Assembly (NCBI GenBank): GCA_002104945.1
Contig: MCFH01000028.1
Span: 124,001-188,000 of the forward strand
DNA length: 64,000 bases
Direction of reading: 5' to 3'
Source of the DNA: Piromyces finnis
Lineage: Eukaryota > Neocallimastigomycota > Neocallimastigomycetes > Neocallimastigales > Neocallimastigaceae
Shown here: positions 62,748-64,000 of the stretch, piece by piece
Layout: each line of letters begins with the position of its first letter
How positions within the stretch are numbered: position 1 is the stretch's first letter
Made by a program: the position numbers and the translations under genes
Notes under the pieces: model-generated
Database searches by the model: none
Told to the model about the DNA's origin: nothing
Seen by the model: only the letters and a program-made list of their open reading frames with translations

Positions 62748-64000
62748 TTTACCTTTGCTAAACGATTAATTTCCCAATCAATCTTTCCAACTTTTGTTTT
62801 AGGAAAATTAGTATTCATAACTGAACGAGTATCTCTACCTGTATATATAACCAATCCTATCGCTGTTCCTGAAGCCAATACAGTATTTGCCCATATTGTA
62901 TTTTCAACATTTAGTGGTGTACTAACACTATCACTCTATATTTATATTAATTATTTAGATATATGAAATATTTTTTTTTATATATATTATTCTAATATTG
63001 ATATTTACATCAGATGCAAATGAGGTAAATGTTCCAATAAATTTGTATATATCTTTATGTGGATCTTCAGCTAAATATTATAAATGATGTTTAATACATA
63101 TATTATAATATATTATATTACTTAATATTAAATATCATCAATCTATTACCATAAACTGATGCTTGATAGTCACATAATTGACTATCAAATTCTAATTGCT
63201 GGGTGGTTGATAAAGCTGTTCTTAATTTCCAATCAGTCTCCCCATCTAATTGATCAGTTCTAATAAAACATTCTCCATTAACATTTGATGTTCTAAGTAA
63301 TAATAGATCTGCTGGAACCTTTAATTAAAAACATTAATTAATATTGGGTATAATAGTATTCTGATATATTACTCATTTATATTTTCTATTTACTTACTCT
63401 TTGATTTTCATGAATTCTTACTAAATGACCAACTTTAATTTTACTACTTGGAATATGTTTGAAACCATCTTCAGTTAATATTTCATATTTTTGTGAATTT
63501 TCTTCCTGTTAATAGCGCGTTTAATTATTAGACTGTTGTTTTTAAAATATTACATTTATATAAATATTTACATTATCTCTTTTTTTTCTTAGTAAATCAT
63601 CATATGCTTCTTTACTAATTGTAACTGATAAGATAAATACAAGTGGACCAATATAAGTAACCAAGTACCCTATATTGATATTATAGTGAATGAGTTAAAA
63701 AAAACCACATTTCCATATCATAAAAGATAATTATTAATAGGCTATTAATATTTACCAATTTTTAATGCTGGAATAAATTGCGATATCGCAACTAATAAGA
63801 AATATAGATTTAAGAAAAATTTAAACTATTCATATATGGATTATATGGATTATTTATATCAAAGATATAAATGTCAAATTAATTTTATTTATAATAAATT
63901 TATATAATTAATTATTAAAATATTAAATAATTCATACTTGTTCATAAAGAACTACAGGTAAAAATGTAATTATATTATATTTTTGATTTCTTATAACATT
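59705..64000 (-). CDS. P4-ATPase phospholipid flippase, ATP9/Neo1 type (N-terminus beyond window)
   Basis: Endosome/Golgi lipid-translocating ATPase. Sixteen exons are visible on the minus strand: 64000-63938 (partial), 63825-63756, 63669-63572, 63505-63398, 63318-63150, 63070-63009, 62935-62753, 62639-62518, 62394-62234, 62134-61648, 61538-60892, 60802-60692, 60592-60480, 60393-60086, 60010-59931 and 59841-59705, about 972 residues. In order they carry the first helices ([17 protein letters not shown]), the actuator motif DGETDWKLR, the phosphorylation site SDKTGTLT, the nucleotide-binding segment KGADSV, GDKVETA and the hinge motif [11 protein letters not shown]. Then come [13 protein letters not shown] and the C-terminal helices. 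The P4-type DGET and the short C-terminus of the Neo1/ATP9 branch (which works without a CDC50 partner in yeast) support the subtype. Animal ATP9A has about 1050 residues, so roughly 70-100 N-terminal residues lie past 64000. Confidence 0.94.
62697..62742 (-). repeat. (TAA)n in P4-ATPase intron
   Basis: About 15 triplets lie in the intron 62640-62752. They read TTA/ATT on the + strand, that is TAA/AAT in the sense of the gene. Confidence 0.9.

Overview
The window is nuclear DNA of an intron-rich, extremely AT-rich eukaryote, most likely a zoosporic true fungus of the anaerobic gut-fungus group (Neocallimastigomycota). Three kinds of evidence support this. A fungal chitin synthase sits beside genes that higher fungi have lost: IFT70/TTC30 (intraflagellar transport) and BRK1 (SCAR/WAVE complex). 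Intergenic DNA is almost pure A/T with long homopolymers and AAT arrays. Introns are short GT-AG introns, present in nearly every gene. The phylum assignment is inference; no rRNA or other marker lies in the window.

Layout, left to right. 1-3427: A/T intergenic DNA. 3428-8048 (+): three-exon gene for a 1380-residue low-complexity protein of unknown function. 10918-11718 (+): intronless gene resembling HAPSTR1/TAPR1 (C16orf72). 13879-16342 (+): thioredoxin reductase with an acid-free N-terminal extension that looks like an organelle presequence. 17382-22210 (+): chitin synthase, with a ~640 bp AGTAAT array in one intron. 24045-25759 (+): alpha-tubulin. 26113-33042: an intact 5.7 kb LINE inserted into an older, broken copy of the same family, flanked by a 9 bp target-site duplication. 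36085-36156 (+): tRNA-Ala(UGC). 36534-39610 (+): IFT70/TTC30. 40132-42380 (+): WRAP73/WDR8. 42995-46973 (+): FHA-domain Chk2/Cds1-type checkpoint kinase with two apparent micro-exons (2 and 8 nt). 47310-48052 (-): BRK1/HSPC300 with an unusual poly-proline tail. 49303-52057 (+): TUG/ASPSCR1-type UBX protein. 53941-56163 (+): PWWP-domain protein. 56973-59400 (-): splicing factor PRPF31. 59705-64000 (-): ATP9/Neo1-type P4-ATPase, whose N-terminus runs off the right edge.

Splice models were built by hand. Each exon junction was accepted only where a GT donor and AG acceptor kept the reading frame and rebuilt a recognisable family sequence. For the conserved genes the frame closes through every junction, so those models are fairly firm. 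UTRs, promoters and transcription starts could not be supported.

The genes are mostly eukaryotic housekeeping and cytoskeleton functions, not a pathway cluster. IFT70 (flagellum), WRAP73 (spindle pole/centriolar satellite), a cell-cycle checkpoint kinase and BRK1 (actin nucleation) do lie next to each other. I found no convincing new multi-gene system. The best leads are the 2-nt micro-exon that splits the catalytic Asp codon of the Chk2-like kinase, the BRK1-polyproline fusion, the possibly dual-targeted thioredoxin reductase, and the nested young LINE.
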